Assembly: GCA_015501055.1 (NCBI GenBank)
Contig: JADNYV010000021.1
Location: 1-64,000 of the forward strand
Source of the DNA: Mucidula mucida
Taxonomy: Eukaryota > Basidiomycota > Agaricomycetes > Agaricales > Physalacriaceae
Direction of reading: 5' to 3'
Length of the DNA stretch: 64,000 nucleotides
The translations under genes were made by a program, and so were the position numbers. The notes beneath the pieces were generated by a model. That model had not been told where the DNA came from, searched no databases, and saw only the letters and a list, made by a program, of their open reading frames with translations. Numbering within the stretch: position 1 is the stretch's first letter; each line of letters begins with the position of its first letter. Positions 10,936-22,956 of the stretch are shown one piece after another.

Positions 10936-11010
10936 GGTTGGAACGGGTGCATACTCTGTCTAGACTCGATCCAGAACAAATATCAATTTTCCCTCGTGCA
11001 ATCCATTAAA

Positions 11011-12421
11011 TTATCGGCGTCTTAACCGCTCGTACTCTACACAACTCGGTATCTCCTCATTCTCGATGCTCTTGACCTTGTCCCAGTCGGTCCCTAACCC
11101 AAATAGCCCAATCTCAGCCTCCTTCCGCCGCTCCTTTCTATCCAGTCCGTTTCTACATTCCGTGTACAACTGTGCCTTGTACCTCAGTTCAACACTTTGT
11201 TCAAACTTTGTCACAGCAGGTCCAGGTTTGTACGCGTCGTCCTGTGCTTTCTGTTTCGCCACTTCTGGACCCACCACAGGATGGCTTGTCCATTCACCGG
11301 GATTAACATAATACTTGATGCCTAGATCTCCTGTCGTTCGCTCGAATGGGTACCGCGTTGAACTGACAAACGAGTATTTTGGTTCGGGTACCGGTGTCGG
11401 CGCGAACCAGCTGGGTAGGTTGCTTGATATCGATAGCGCGAATAGAATAAGGATAGGAAGAAGCTGAATAAACGTTGACCGGCTGTCAGTCGCCGCTGCT
11501 TGTTGGCGAGGTATACCGCCTCCCATGCGAGTCGTCCTGAAACCGCCCGGTCCAAATGTTGTAGTGAACACTGCTGCAGTGAGTAGCACATATCGTCAAG
11601 TCAAGCCACCACGTACCAGGTCCACCGCCAAATCCGCCACCAAAGCCATTGCCTGCGAATCCTGGACCGGCACCACCAAAGAACATATTGAACAGATCCT
11701 CTGGGCTCATTTCCCCTTCGAAACCGCCACCACCGCGACTCGACGAAAAGCCGGACGGTGAACGCATGCCGCCAGATCTATCTTCTGGGTCTGAACCGCT
11801 CTGGTCGTATATCGCCCGTTTCTGAGGGTCAGAGAGAACCTGGAAAGCTTTTGACACCACTGAAAGCTGTTAGCATTGCGTCTAAACTTTTCATTAAGGT
11901 AAACGCACTCTTGAATGCCTCATCTGCGCCAGGAGCACCGTTCTTATCCGGATGCAAGGCAAGAGCAAGCTGTAGCATAGTTAGTCAAGGTCAAGAAAGT
12001 GAGAGGAGCAACGTACTTTGCGATACGCCTTTTTTACTTCGGCCTCTTCACAAGTCTTGCTGATTGCCAGTATTTCATAGTACTCGGTGACCTTGCAGCC
12101 CCGTACCCGCTTGACGATAGTCACCTGCTCTGCAGTGTACTCTCGCTTCTCACCGCCCATTCCACCAGCTGTCCCGTGGCTCGCATTCCTGTGCTTCACG
12201 CCCGAGGGTGTATCTGTCGACGACGATGAGCCCGACGTCGAGGCCGACGTGGACCCAGTATCCGCTGCATTTATTGACGCCAACAACTTGTTCGCCTCGG
12301 GCGTGTCGAATAGAGCCATCGACTTTTGCACAAATTTGCGAGCAGAGGGGTAGTTGCCCGCATCGCGATGCTTCTGTGCGATGGCGAGGCAGCGGATGGC
12401 CTCGTCCTTGTTGCTCTCCAT
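11011..12421 (-). CDS. HLJ1: ER membrane J-protein (Hlj1/DNAJB12-type), 423 aa
   Basis: Four exons: 12421-12017, 11969-11909, 11859-11617 and 11573-11011. The N-terminus MESNKDEAIRCLAIAQKHRD is a helical repeat typical of DNAJB12/14. A J domain follows (about 118-185) with the HPD motif in LALALHPDKNG. Next come a Gly/Phe-rich linker (about 200-240), one membrane span (FIQLLPILILFALSI, about 275) and a DUF1977-type C-terminal domain. Hlj1 recruits Hsp70 at the cytosolic face of the ER for ER-associated degradation. The last intron ends in a cagcag (NAGNAG) acceptor at 11574-11571, so a one-residue splice variant (Ala present or absent) is possible. Confidence 0.93.
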
Positions 12422-12689
12422 TAATCGACGTGGAAGTAACAAGTAGGAAATGACGTTTTGCTAGGGTTAGGGTCCGGTGTTCTTACCGGTAGATCCGATG
12501 ATATGTCCTCTCTTCCAAAATATCATGGAGATTGGCAAGAGAAAAGAGGAACACCACAGCAGAAAATACGCCACACTTTTGCAACCAACGTATATAAGTA
12601 ATGGAAGCCTATTGGAAGCACATCCTAGGGTTAAGGTCCCGTCCGGCCCGGCTTCCACACCCGATTTGTAAAGCTCATTCTACTGATTC
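12422..12689. promoter_or_regulatory. Divergent intergenic region HLJ1/F-box gene
   Basis: These 268 bases separate two divergent start codons and must hold both promoters. A ctagggttagggtccgg stretch near 12460 and a related cctagggttaaggtccc near 12627 lie in the same orientation. A short palindrome ccggtgttcttaccgg sits at about 12473-12488. No coding sequence was found. The repeated motif could bind a shared factor, but that is only a suggestion. Confidence 0.4.
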
Positions 12690-14141
12690 ATGCCACAACC
12701 ACAACCAGACTCGGACGAGTTGGCCCGCTTTAGAGCGGAATGGCGCGACGAGGTCGAGCGCCGCAAGACTTCTACTTCCACTACCGCTACTGTCACCGAC
12801 GAACCACCTAGAAAGTTCGAGATCCCGCTCCCCACCCCCGCGGCAGCCTCGAAAGCTACTATCGTCTCTGACTTTCCCAATGCACCCCACTCGGCTTCCC
12901 AGTCCTCTGCTCTAGCTGTCTACCGCAGCGCCGTCGAGAACGAAGAGCGCGGTGATACCGACGAAGCTCTTCGGCTGTACCGCATTGCCTTTAGAAAGGA
13001 TCCCAATGTAGAACGGCTGTACTACCGTGAAGAGATCATCTCCTCCGCTGCTGCTTTCAAGAGACATACGGACCGCGCGCCAGTCAAGGAAAAGCACACG
13101 TCCGTTGTCGCGACCAAGACCCTCGCCAAAGTCATTGCCGGTTTCCCCGAGCATTTAGCTTTTGATCCAGAGGTCGAAGAGGAAAGCGTGCCTTTGAATG
13201 GCCTTCCCGACGAGATACTCGTTAGGATTCTTCTAGGGCTCGACCCGACGTCTTTGGAACGCTTCGCCGTGGTCAGCAGGAAAGCGAGGGTATTCACTCT
13301 TGATTCTGCTATATGGAGGTGCGTTCTGCATTGTAATGCCTCTGCGAAGCTGATAGAGACAACAGAGAGCTTGTTCATGCTACGTACAAGCCACCACAAT
13401 TGGCGGATCAGACAGAGTTGGATTCCGCCATCGCACGTTGTTTGTACGACTTTCGACGTGTATACATCGAGCAACCACGAGTTCGGATGGACGGTGTGTA
13501 TATATCGGTATGCCGCTACGTGTAAGATATTCCACCCGTCTGGTTTCACGCGTGGGCTCATTTCCGCGCTAGACGAGCAGGCTTAAGCGAAAATTCGTGG
13601 GTCAACGTGAGTACACGCCCTCTGCTGTACGCATCGCTACTGACATCTATACAGATCAACCACTTGATAACATACCATCGTTATCTTCGGTTCTTTCCAA
13701 ACGGCCAAGTCATCTCTCTCCGCACAAATGAAGAACCCCCACCGCAGGAAGTCATTCCAATGCTCAAGCCCTCTCTCCGAATGAAAGTACGTCGTCCGCC
13801 AAAAGCTCCCGCCTACATTATTCTGATCGTCACAGGGCCTGTTCTTTGGTCGATGGAGACTGGTGGATGGCACAGTCTATGTGACCAACCTCATCGAAGC
13901 TACTGGGCATGTTCCTATATCCATCGACTCGGAGCTCGCAGAGATCGTCTTTACTCACTCGGAGACCGTACGATACGTTTTCACCATGTCACTCCAGCTC
14001 AGGTCAAGACCGGTTGGGAGATACAATCGCCTTGACATTACAGCTTTCGACTCGGTCAAAGTCGCGACTGGGGACATTGCACCTGTCGTGACAAAGTATG
14101 AGAAACCATTTTTGTTCTCGAAAGTGCGCTCATATGCTTGA
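12690..14141 (+). CDS. HRT3: F-box protein of Fbxo9/Hrt3 type, 418 aa
   Basis: Five in-phase exons: 12690-13318, 13366-13521, 13573-13606, 13655-13786 and 13836-14141. Residues about 70-105 form a TPR-like helix pair (YRSAVENEERGDTDEALRLY). The F-box follows at about 168-210 (GLPDEILVRILLGLDPTSLE). The Fbxo9-type C-terminal half contains ELVHATYKPP, YDFRRVYIEQPRVR, YLRFFPNG and GLFFGRWRLVDGTVYV. Such proteins are substrate receptors of SCF ubiquitin ligases; mammalian FBXO9 acts on TORC1-linked Tel2/Tti1 and yeast Hrt3 is the nearest relative. The order F-box then RFFPNG-type domain is diagnostic. The gene converges on the acyltransferase gene. Confidence 0.9.
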
Positions 14142-14327
14142 TCGTTGGCTGCTGTGGAACACATCAGGGATTAGGAGATCTATAGGCTACTGATTATGTA
14201 CAACATGGATGCGTGAATGTTATCTCACGAAGGAATCGCGAATCATGAGTATGTTCATAAAGTGAAATAAATATTCCAGAAGCAAAATATGAGATCCAAA
14301 GCACGTGAATAGATAAATAGATAACGA

Positions 14328-16416
14328 TTAGTAGGCAACGTACGCCACACAAAGGAGCGGGAACCCTGCATAAAGGCCAAGCCAGAATACGACATTGCCG
14401 AGAAGTTTATTATCTCGGATGAACGGAGTGCGGCTTATAGCGATCAAAGGGATTTGAATGAGTTGCATGAGGAAGAGATACATCCTTCAGACACGTATTC
14501 AATGCCACGTCGAATTCACGTAAACGCACGTACCTGATTTTCTGGGTGACGACGACCATGACGAGCTCGTGCACACAGGCGCTGAGCAGGAACGTGATGA
14601 ACATCGCGGAGGACCGCGACAGCTTGTAGCTCGCCATCGTCGACGCGTACACATGTCGCAGAAGGAACGTATGCACGGGTTTGTTCCATTTTCGGGAAAA
14701 TTCATCCCACGAAACCGAGTTCCACCTAGTATGGTCAGCCATATTCGGTAAATGGTGTATCGGCGTTCTCACCAATCATCGTAGAACTGCCTGTCCGCAA
14801 AACTTGGAAAAGATAAGGTCCAGCGGCTAAAGATCGCAAAGGAACTCACTAGGACAGTTCGGCGAATGCGTTACATATGCATTCTGCAGATCGAATCAAT
14901 CTTGTTGGTTCAGCTTTATGAGGGAAGGCGCACCGAAAATGATGTAGAAGAGCAACAGATAGGCCAGCATAAAGGGTAGCGAAAGATCTAGCAGCGCCCG
15001 TAAAAAAGAATCGCCCGCAGTAGGACAGCGAGGCAGGATCAAGGTTTCTGTCACAGAATATAGCAACGCAAATGTGCCAAAGGTAGCCACAGTTTTCTCA
15101 AACACATAGAGAGGCCGTATCCTAACAAACGCGATAAGCAAAGCGTTTCTAGTCGTGTTGCCGAACCCACCTGTCTGTACGCGGGTACTCCAATTCGTAG
15201 ACAAGGGTGGGAATGAGCTGATATACAGCAAAGTTCTTGAGGCTGATGTTGTTCGGCCAGACAACATACTCGGGCCCGGGGCTTCGAAGTTCGCCTTGAA
15301 GTTCAGAATATTCCTTTGCGAGATCCGATATCTCCTCGTCGGGATGATCGACGAGGGGGTGGGGTTCCGCGGGAGACGGGACGGCCTTTTTGTTATCTGA
15401 CACGAATTTAGTGTCACGTTGAGACTCCACTGAAGCAGCGAGCAAGCGCTTTCGCAGGACAGAAGCGTCATCCGCGTCCATGTAAGACCCTTGGGTACCA
15501 TTCGGTATGGGTGGTGTAGCCACGGGCGATGGGCCTGCGGAACTGCTGCCGTTCGTTGACGCGTCAAACTCTGCTCGGCGAGCGGAAGCGTCAATGATTG
15601 CCTGATCCCAGCCGCCGACACGCCTCGTAGCTTTCCGAAGGGTATCCAGTAGTTGTTGTGATTGTTCGGTGACGTGTTGCAGGTAGCCGTTAACGCTCAT
15701 GTAAGAATGCATCTTCATGATCATGACCTGAAAAACAATAAGATGGCTGTCGTAAAGCTTTCAAGTCCAAAGACGCGTACGAGAGAATGGAGGGTGAGGA
15801 ATCCTGATTGGACCCATGGCCACTGGCTGCGGATACTTGAGTTTGAGATAAAAGAGGGAAGAGTGTACGTACCGGTTAAAGGTCCACTTGACGGCGATGA
15901 AGAGAACGGTAGTTTGGAAAGTGTGCTGTATGACAACACCGGTCCAGTAATATCGGATCCAACCTTTACTAATAGCTTTTGCGAACGGAACACAGAGAGC
16001 CGTACTTCCGACAAGGACAGCGTCACTGATAGCAAGAGTCATGGCATCTCTGGACAGGAGGGTGGCAAACTGCAAGTTCAGAGGCGACCCATGCGATTCC
16101 CAGCTGGCAATGTACGTCCTGACCATGAAAATGAAGATGGATATCCAGAAGAGCGAAAAAAAGCCCTGTGTCTGGATTAAAAAATATTCGAATATAACGC
16201 GCAGAAGCATACGCGGAATTCATTGGTGCCAGAGCGCGCGTTGTTGATGTCGAAATGCGAGTTTCTCGGAGTAAAAGTGACGAGGGCCCTCAGGCGCTTG
16301 GATGCCCGTGAGCGGAATGGCTTGGAGACGTAGATGGTGCCGTCGCTGGTGTTGAAGCCGCCGCTGTCTGTGCGCGACGTTACTGGTGGAATGGCTGCAG
16401 CGTCGTCCGAGCCCAT
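14328..16416 (-). CDS. ARE2: Sterol O-acyltransferase (ARE1/ARE2-type MBOAT), 566 aa
   Basis: Nine exons, all phases consistent: 16416-16213, 16165-15873, 15826-15781, 15727-15171, 15121-14934, 14883-14850, 14802-14773, 14725-14534 and 14484-14328. The protein has several membrane spans and the ACAT signatures. FADRQFYDDWWNSVSWDEFSRKWN carries the FYxDWWN motif in two parts of under 20 residues each, and the catalytic His lies in LLSACVHELVM. An upstream QWPWVQSGFLTLHSLVMIMK matches the conserved WPW/MKxHSY region. It esterifies ergosterol with acyl-CoA in the ER for storage in lipid droplets. The three short exons of 30-46 bases would be easily missed by gene finders. Confidence 0.95.
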
Positions 16417-16508
16417 CGTGGAGGACAAGGAAAGAGCGAATACCGGGCGTCATCTACAGGAGCAGCGGCTGTGCACTGGCCCCGGGTTCAATACTTCACA
16501 TCACCGCC
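16417..16508. promoter_or_regulatory. 92-bp bidirectional promoter ARE/RED
   Basis: Only 92 bases separate the start codons of the acyltransferase (minus strand, 16416) and the RED splicing factor (plus strand, 16509). Both 5' untranslated regions and core promoters must overlap or be very short. I see no TATA box here. Confidence 0.6.
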
Positions 16509-17926
16509 ATGGACCAGGTCCGTTTCAACATTTGCTAATTGTTGAGCTTAACGATAACAGGATGCATTTCGGTCAATGCTCTCATCGTCGTCGTCGTCGT
16601 CGCATCCGCGGCGCGCTATGGACAGAAACAGTACGTCTCTTCGGGTGGCAGCCCACAGTGCTTACGCTGAGTGCTAGAACAAAGACTATCAGCGCCTCGG
16701 AGCCTGCATTCAAACCGAGAAAAATGAAAAAGGATGGCAAATATCGGGACCGTGCTGCTGAGCGACGGGTCGGAGAAGGAAACGACTTTGCTCAGGCGCG
16801 TCGCGTTCGATCTCCAGGTCCGTCCTGTCTAACAGGCAACAGGTTGAGGCTCTACTCGAAGACTTTAACGAACAAACTGCAAACGACGACAAGGATGCAG
16901 TAGGTGTGCTCATTCGCGATTCATACTCATCTCATGATGCGTTACAGGCAGCCGAGAAACGTCGCTATTTGGGCGGAGACAGCGAGCATACTGTGCTCGT
17001 AAAGGGTCTTGATTTTGCGCTACTTGAGCAAAACAAAGCCAAAGCTACAGTTTCTCCGACCGACGACGACGACCTCGAGCACGCATTCATCGAGGTGCCC
17101 AAGAAGCGCACTCGAGAAGAACTTGTACGCCAACTTAGAGAGAAACGTGCCAAGGAAGCCACGCCTACTTCTGACGCGCCCATCACAACCAATAGCAAGT
17201 TTAAACCCATCGGTTTCAAGCCTATTGACGAAGGAACAAAGACAAAGAAGAAAAAGCTCAAGATTGTAGACGGCGACAAGAAAAAGAAGTCCAAAGTCGA
17301 TCCCGTTCCATCTGAACCTGATCCACCATCCGCATCTGTACCTCCCCCTCCTAAACCCCAACCTATCCAGGAACCAGAGCCTCCCGATGACTTTGACATC
17401 TTTGCAGATGCCGGCGAATACAAAGGCCTGGATGTTGGCGACGACGATGATTCTGATGAAGACGTGGCACCCGCGGACACTGCGGAACAGCCAACGCTTG
17501 GAGCACGTCCTGGCCATTGGTTTGATGAACCGTCGAAGTCTCCAGAGCCTGCGACGTCTGCATCCGAATCGCGTTCGTTGCCACCACGCGTCCCTCTCCC
17601 TACCGATGACGACGGAGGACAGGAGGAGGATGCGGACGTACCTATGCGTCTTGTTCCCCTTGAAGGCTCCTCCGTACCATCAATTAAGGAATTGTTGGCT
17701 CTAGATCAGGCCGTCGGCTCAGCTGACAAGAAGAGGAAAAGAAAGGAGAAAAACAAGGGCAAGAAAGATGATTCTGAAGGCGCCAACAAGGCAAGCACAG
17801 AGGCTAAAGTGGATAGAGATTATAAACGGTGGGTCATGTTACTATTTTCCAATGATCCGCTCTTCCTTACAACATTCCTCATCAAGCCTCAAGTCTTATC
17901 AAGAAAAGCAGGCGGCCAGCAAGTGA
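16509..17926 (+). CDS. RED/IK-type spliceosomal protein
   Basis: The start MDQDAFRSML is typical of RED. The core is clear: PAFKPRK, then GKYRDRAAERR, then EALLEDFNEQ, then YLGGDSEHTVLVKGLDFALL, the RED_N signature. A charged tail ends in YQEKQAASK. Supported exons are 16509-16517, a Ser-rich exon from 16561, about 16678-16795, 16843-16899, 16948-17828 and 17887-17926. The intron 16796-16842 begins with GC, a GC..AG intron. Joining the Ser-rich exon to 16678 needs one base more or less; skipping most of that exon (donor at 16572) would restore the frame. RED is a component of the spliceosomal B complex. The gene diverges from ARE. Confidence 0.85.
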
Positions 17927-18420
17927 TGTCTCTTATGTTTTTTGTTCGTCATGTATTTTCAACGTGCCCAACTATGCCGGTGCCTACGCGTTGTAGGCAG
18001 TTATTCTCCATCTTCTGCCGGCCACACCCGGTCCCGAAGATTCATCTAAACCTAAACGAGTAATTCAAAAGACCTTTGAGCGTTGGCTGACTTTGGATTA
18101 GTATCGAGTCGAAGTTCTATCGTATACTTCTGTGGTTCGGCATGTTCGACAGCATGTCCTTTCTTCCCAGCCCTCATTTTTAGGTTGGCGTAATCGCCGC
18201 AGCACGAGTTTTTTTTCTTTTACTGGCATCTGTAATGCGCCCTTTGCCCAAAAAACCTTGCCAAGCTAAAGAAACCACACTGGACAATGCTCTATTGCTG
18301 CGGTTGGTTCTCACACACCGACGCGGATGGTGAAGGCATCGATACTTGTTCGTCCCGGCGGCAATCTTGCACTGCCCCTAGTGCTGATTGGTTCGCTGTT
18401 CCAGTGTAAAGGAAGGACGA
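17927..18420. other. Intergenic stretch
   Basis: About 500 bases after RED. A frame opens at the ATG near 18288 but reaches a stop at about 18411 and shows no known domain; it may contain the first exon of the methyltransferase. Nothing else was recognised. Confidence 0.3.
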
Positions 18421-18425
18421 ACAAT

Positions 18426-19907
18426 ATGGATCCGGACAATCTATGCCGGCAGGAGCAAGCCGTCAGGCATTTCACGAGGGCGCTAGAGAGGTATATATAC
18501 CCATTCTTACCGACGTTGATTGATCTCCAACTCTTTACAGAATACTATGTCCGTAGGCGAGGTAAATAACGCGAGTGGCTTTTCATTTGTGCTGTCCTGC
18601 TCACACTCTTGACCGCCTCCTGAAGCTCTATCAGCTTCCGAGTGACGAAGCAGAAACCCAGGTACTGGCTTTTTCATACTGACGAGAACGAGTAACCTTA
18701 TGTCTCGCATATGATTTTTTTAGCGCCTGGCGACACAGCACTTGCTGTGGAGTCTGATGATTGGCGGCATATATCCCGCCGCGCTCTCTGGGACGATAGA
18801 GCGCGTACTACAGCCCACGCCCGATAATCCAAGACCGACCGTTCTCGATATTGGCTGTGGTTCAGGCATTTGGTAAGAGGTCCTGGGCTACGGCACATGC
18901 ACTAAGCGGCGGCACAGGTCCATTGAGATGGCTCTCAAGTTTCCACAGGCGCTGGTAATCGGCTGCGACGTCAACGCATGGTCTGGCTACCGGTAAGCAA
19001 GTCCTCCTCTGACGGAGTGAGCTAAATAATATTTTGACTTTCTGATCATAGTAACGCGCCCGCCAACTTTAAGTAGGGCTCCCCCCCATCCCCCGCTATT
19101 CAAGGACTTCTGACAAACGCCACAATCAGATTCGAACGCGGGGACATTGCGAGAGGGCTGCCGAGCCAGCTGTGCTCCGCCCAACTTTTTGATGTCATCC
19201 ATTGTCGCTGTGTAGCCCAGCATGTTGGGGTATTTTTACTTTTTGTTTAACGCCGCATCTCATATACCGAAACACAGGTAGCCGACCCACAAACTCTCGT
19301 TGCTGTCATCGCAGGCCGTCTCAAGCCAGGTAGTAAACGTCCTTTTTCATTGTAGAACCCCCTATTAAGGCAAAAATACATGTAGGCGGTATCGTTCTTC
19401 TCGCAGACGGCGACTGGGTCGCGTTCGACCGCCACAAGACACCGCTCGTCCCGTTCGTCTTCAACGCCGATCTCTCGGAGGAAGTGCAGCGCCAAAACCG
19501 GGGCGAGCGGTCATTCTACGCGGGCTGGCTGCATCTCCTCGGAAAGATTACGCGCAGCAGGAGGTATAAGCCCGTTGACGTGCTTCTGCGCGATAGCGGG
19601 TACTTTGAGGACATCCATGTGAAGAACTACTTCACCCCTATCAATTGGAGTGGCCATAATATTGAGAATGGTGACAGGATCGGTGCCATAATGAATCAGA
19701 ACATGCGGGTAAGCGAAGACTTTTCTGCCTCCGCACAAATTGGACTGATATGTGGCGCAGGAATTCTTTCGCAATGCGCGCGCAGCGGCTCTAAAAAACG
19801 GGGTCACCCCAAGAATGCTGGATATATGGGAGGAAGAGTATTTGAAAGAGTTTCAACAATGCCGGTATAACATATGGCATTACTCCTGGGGGGGTAAAGT
19901 GCAATAG
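18426..19907 (+). CDS. Class I SAM-dependent methyltransferase (5' end uncertain)
   Basis: From LPSDEAETQ onward nine exons are in phase and give 295 residues: 18635-18661, 18724-18872, 18918-18992, 19052-19072, 19130-19223, 19278-19329, 19386-19708 and 19761-19907, preceded by a likely 8-base exon at 18541-18548 (EYY). Motif I is VLDIGCGSGIWSIEMA, followed by VIGCDVN, DVIHCRCVAQHV and LKPGGIVLLADGDW. These mark a Rossmann methyltransferase of the LaeA/UMTA-like group common in fungi. The substrate is unknown. The first exon, probably at 18426-18491, does not join in frame (one base off, or an in-frame TAG), so the start is not settled. The 3' end converges on the F-box/LRR gene, 80 bases away. 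Confidence 0.8.
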
Positions 19908-19987
19908 TAGGACTCTATATGTCTATGTGTGTATGTATCAAAAATCCGGGACGTGGTCTAGGAGATGTCTATCTATAATCTACTCAT

Positions 19988-21542
19988 CTAGGTGCAAGTA
20001 GCTTTATCGCACTTGAGCTGCAGGCCCCGAACGCCAGAGGTGACTTTGACCCAATCCGCGAACCACTCCTCCGAGGAATACTCAACTTCTGGGAGGTCCG
20101 GGAAGAGGGTGTATAGATAACGCGGGAGAAGCGTCGTGTCAGGTAGGTGGGGGAACATGATGGACAGCGTTCTCAGCACCCGTTGTCCCACGACATCGAG
20201 GCTGGCGATAGCGTCTTCCGTAATTCCAGAAGTGTCAACAGGAAGCGCGAGGTAGGACAGCTTCGGCAGCGACGTCGAGATGACGCGAAGCGCCTCGAAT
20301 GTCACTCTGGGAGTCGGCGGAATGCAATCATGAGTGATCTCGGCGGAGAACTCGAGCGATTCTAAATCGGGCCACCACTTCACCAAGTGCGTAAAGTCTG
20401 CGTCACAAACGTTCACCGGAAAGGTGGTGCCAAGGTCTATGCGGCGGATATTATGACAGTGTGAAAGAGGCCGCAAGTCTTTCATGCCAATAGTGTTGAT
20501 GTCGTGAATATCTGTATTAAAGGCGTCGTCGCGGTCTAGGAGGTGCATGATGGATAGATCCTGTAGTGTGGCGGAAAAGCACTTGCGAATATTATCGAAA
20601 AGGGTATGCCAGAAAGATGTTGTCTGGTGGAGAGTTTCTAGGTCAACGTAAAGGGTATGCAGTTGCGTGGATTCTATTTTGGATGTGATGAATTCTAAGA
20701 GGTCTGGTGTACACCGAATCCAGAAATTCTGGAGGGCTCCGAAGAGAGGAACAGTGGACGATGATTCCCACAAAGGCGCTAAATCTGAAGAGTGTATTTC
20801 TTTGGCGTGAATTTCTAGAATCTCGAGTTGAGGGAATGTGGCGATGGACGCGAGAGTTTCGGCGTCAAGGGTATGGGCGGTGCGTAAGCGAAGGACGCGA
20901 AGATTACGCATGTCCGCAAAATACCTATTAGCCTCGGCCGAGGCCAGTCCTCGAAAGGTGAGGCTTTCGAGATGGGGTGCCACAAGAGCGACCTGTTTGA
21001 GATAGTCATCTGTGCGGTGATGGACCTTGCGCGAGGTAAAGCCCTGATCCAGGTAGAGCTCGCGGAGCCCAGGAGAAAGAGAGAGACAAGGAGGAATTGA
21101 GCATGTCGTTTTCGTTGGAAGGGTGACTTTGGCAGTCTGCAGACGCGGCAATATATATGTGGGTAAATCGTTCTGACCAAGGGAAAGAAGTAGAGTGTTG
21201 GGTATCAGTCCTGGGTATGTTATAGTCGAATGAGACAGGTATTTGACGCGCCGGGCATACGAGTGAAACGTTCTGAGCTGGTCGACCGTCACAAACTGCT
21301 GTTGGTCTGGTTAGACAAAAAAAAAAAGCTCTCCAAAGAAGCGGGATAAGTACCGAGTCTCCGTTGTCAAATTTCAGCAAGAGATCCAGGAGCGGCTTGA
21401 GCGACGTGAGGGACTCGTACAGAGCATCGAGAGCGGGATCCTTCCAGGCCCTGCAGACCTGGGCTGCTCGAGGCAAATCCTGGCCAGCGGACCAGTGGAA
21501 TATTTCGCGCAGAATTTCATCGATGAACAGCGTATTCTGCAT
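19988..21542 (-). CDS. F-box/LRR-like protein, 499 aa
   Basis: Two exons, 21542-21354 and 21298-19988. The N-terminus MQNTLFIDEILREIFHW opens an F-box (about 5-45) with RAAQVCRAWKDPALDALYESL, the pattern of basidiomycete F-box proteins. The remainder is a run of irregular leucine-rich repeats (LESLTFRGL, LRVLRLRTAH, LEILEIHAKE, LESLEFSAEI). Such proteins are abundant and variable in mushrooms and are presumed substrate receptors of SCF ligases; no target can be named. The start ATG lies 85 bases from the divergent RPP1 start. A second F-box/LRR gene is at 57778-59335. Confidence 0.85.
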
Positions 21543-21627
21543 GAATCCCACACTGCCAGCCGCAACCGTCCTCACCGTCTGAAAGAAAAAGAGGTAAATC
21601 CACGTGGCAATCAGGGGCTTCTGTATC

Positions 21628-22833
21628 ATGTTTGACCTGAACGTCCCCATCGCCAGCTCATTCCTGGGTCTCAGTAATGCCAAAAAGTCGAATAAAGGAA
21701 AGCAGCCTGCGGTAGGCAATGCTCTGCAGTATACTGGACCTCAGATAGCGGTTATTGAAGCCCGAGTCGAGTTGTTGATTCATTGCAAGTGACTTGGAGC
21801 TGTACAAAAATTCCTTACTTACCGGATTGCAGTGGGATACACCGCTATCGCGTTTAATCAGACGGTCAACAAGAAAGTGGACCCGAAAACACACGTGAAT
21901 ATTCTGGATATCCTTCTCAAGCAGTTGAAGTCGCGCAAAGAGATCTTGTACATGAAGCGTCTCACTATCATCCTTGATGAAGACAGCGAAAAGGGATTTG
22001 GTCTGGTGGGTTTACATATTATCTACAAACTACACCGAATTGACATTGCATGCCTAGATCAACGCGCAAACCTCCTTGTTCAACAGTTACGATCTTATAA
22101 GCCTTGTCCCGACCAATCAAGCAACACTCGCTCTTGCGTGTCTAACACACAGCTTACCATCCCCCTTGACTGCACACATCATATCTCTGCCTCTTACTCT
22201 TCCTCGTCTCCCGTTCAACTTGAAGCATACCCTAGTCCGGACAGCGATCAAAAACGGCGCGGTATTCGAGATCAACTATGTCGGCGCGCTTGGCGGCGAC
22301 AACGACACCACCATGACCGATGCGAATGCCGCAGGGAATGGTGCAAACGCCAAGCGAAACTGGTGGGGTGCCGCGAGGGAGTTGACGCGTGTCACAAAAG
22401 GCAAAGGCCTTATACTAAGTTCAGGCGCTGTAGCCGACCTCGACTTTCGAGCCCCAGACGATGTTAAAAATCTGTACGTCTCTTCATTTTGCTGTACTCC
22501 ACCATACTCAATCATCGTCGTAGTATAACTCTACTCGGCGTGTCGCAGGACATCGCCCACTGTTCTGTCACGAAATCTCCAAAATCTCTGGTGTTACGTG
22601 CGCAAACGCGCAAGACGTATCGCGCTGTGTTTTCTGAGCCGCAGCTAGTTGTTCCTGATCAACAGATGGAGGACGCACCGGGGACAACACCACCAGCACC
22701 GATGCCCACAGAAGAAACGGGCAGCTCGAGGAAGCGCCCCAGGGATGAACCTTTGGTGGCCCCAGAGACAGATGGTTCAAAACGAAAGAAAAAGAAACGA
22801 GGAAAGGGAAATGCGGAAGGTGGGCAGAGATAG
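21628..22833 (+). CDS. RPP1: RNase P/MRP protein subunit p30 (Rpp1), 351 aa
   Basis: Four exons: 21628-21784, 21833-22005, 22058-22473 and 22524-22833. The first intron starts GCAAGT, the classical GC donor, and is required to read LGYTAIAFNQTV in frame. Family marks are MFDLNVP at the start, GYTAIAFN, RLTIILDED, FNSYDLISLVPTNQ, GAVFEINY and the long C-terminal part with GVSQDIAHCSVTKSP. Rpp1/p30 has a TIM-barrel fold and works in nuclear RNase P and RNase MRP, processing pre-tRNA and pre-rRNA. The tail is basic (KRKKKKRGKGN). It converges on NUG1, with 123 bases between stop codons. Confidence 0.93.
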
Positions 22834-22956
22834 TGTAGGTACTTTGAAAGTTTCCAATATCTGATGTCAATGAGCTCTGAATTTGATCAAGCGTTATAAC
22901 GCAAACAATGGCATGCGCGATACCACTGCCCAGAAGATACAAATCTCTACATATCC

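Noticed and set aside
12455..12650. Telomere-like or interstitial telomeric repeat (ctagggttaggg, cctagggttaagg)
   Set aside because: Only single units, no tandem array; better seen as promoter motifs.
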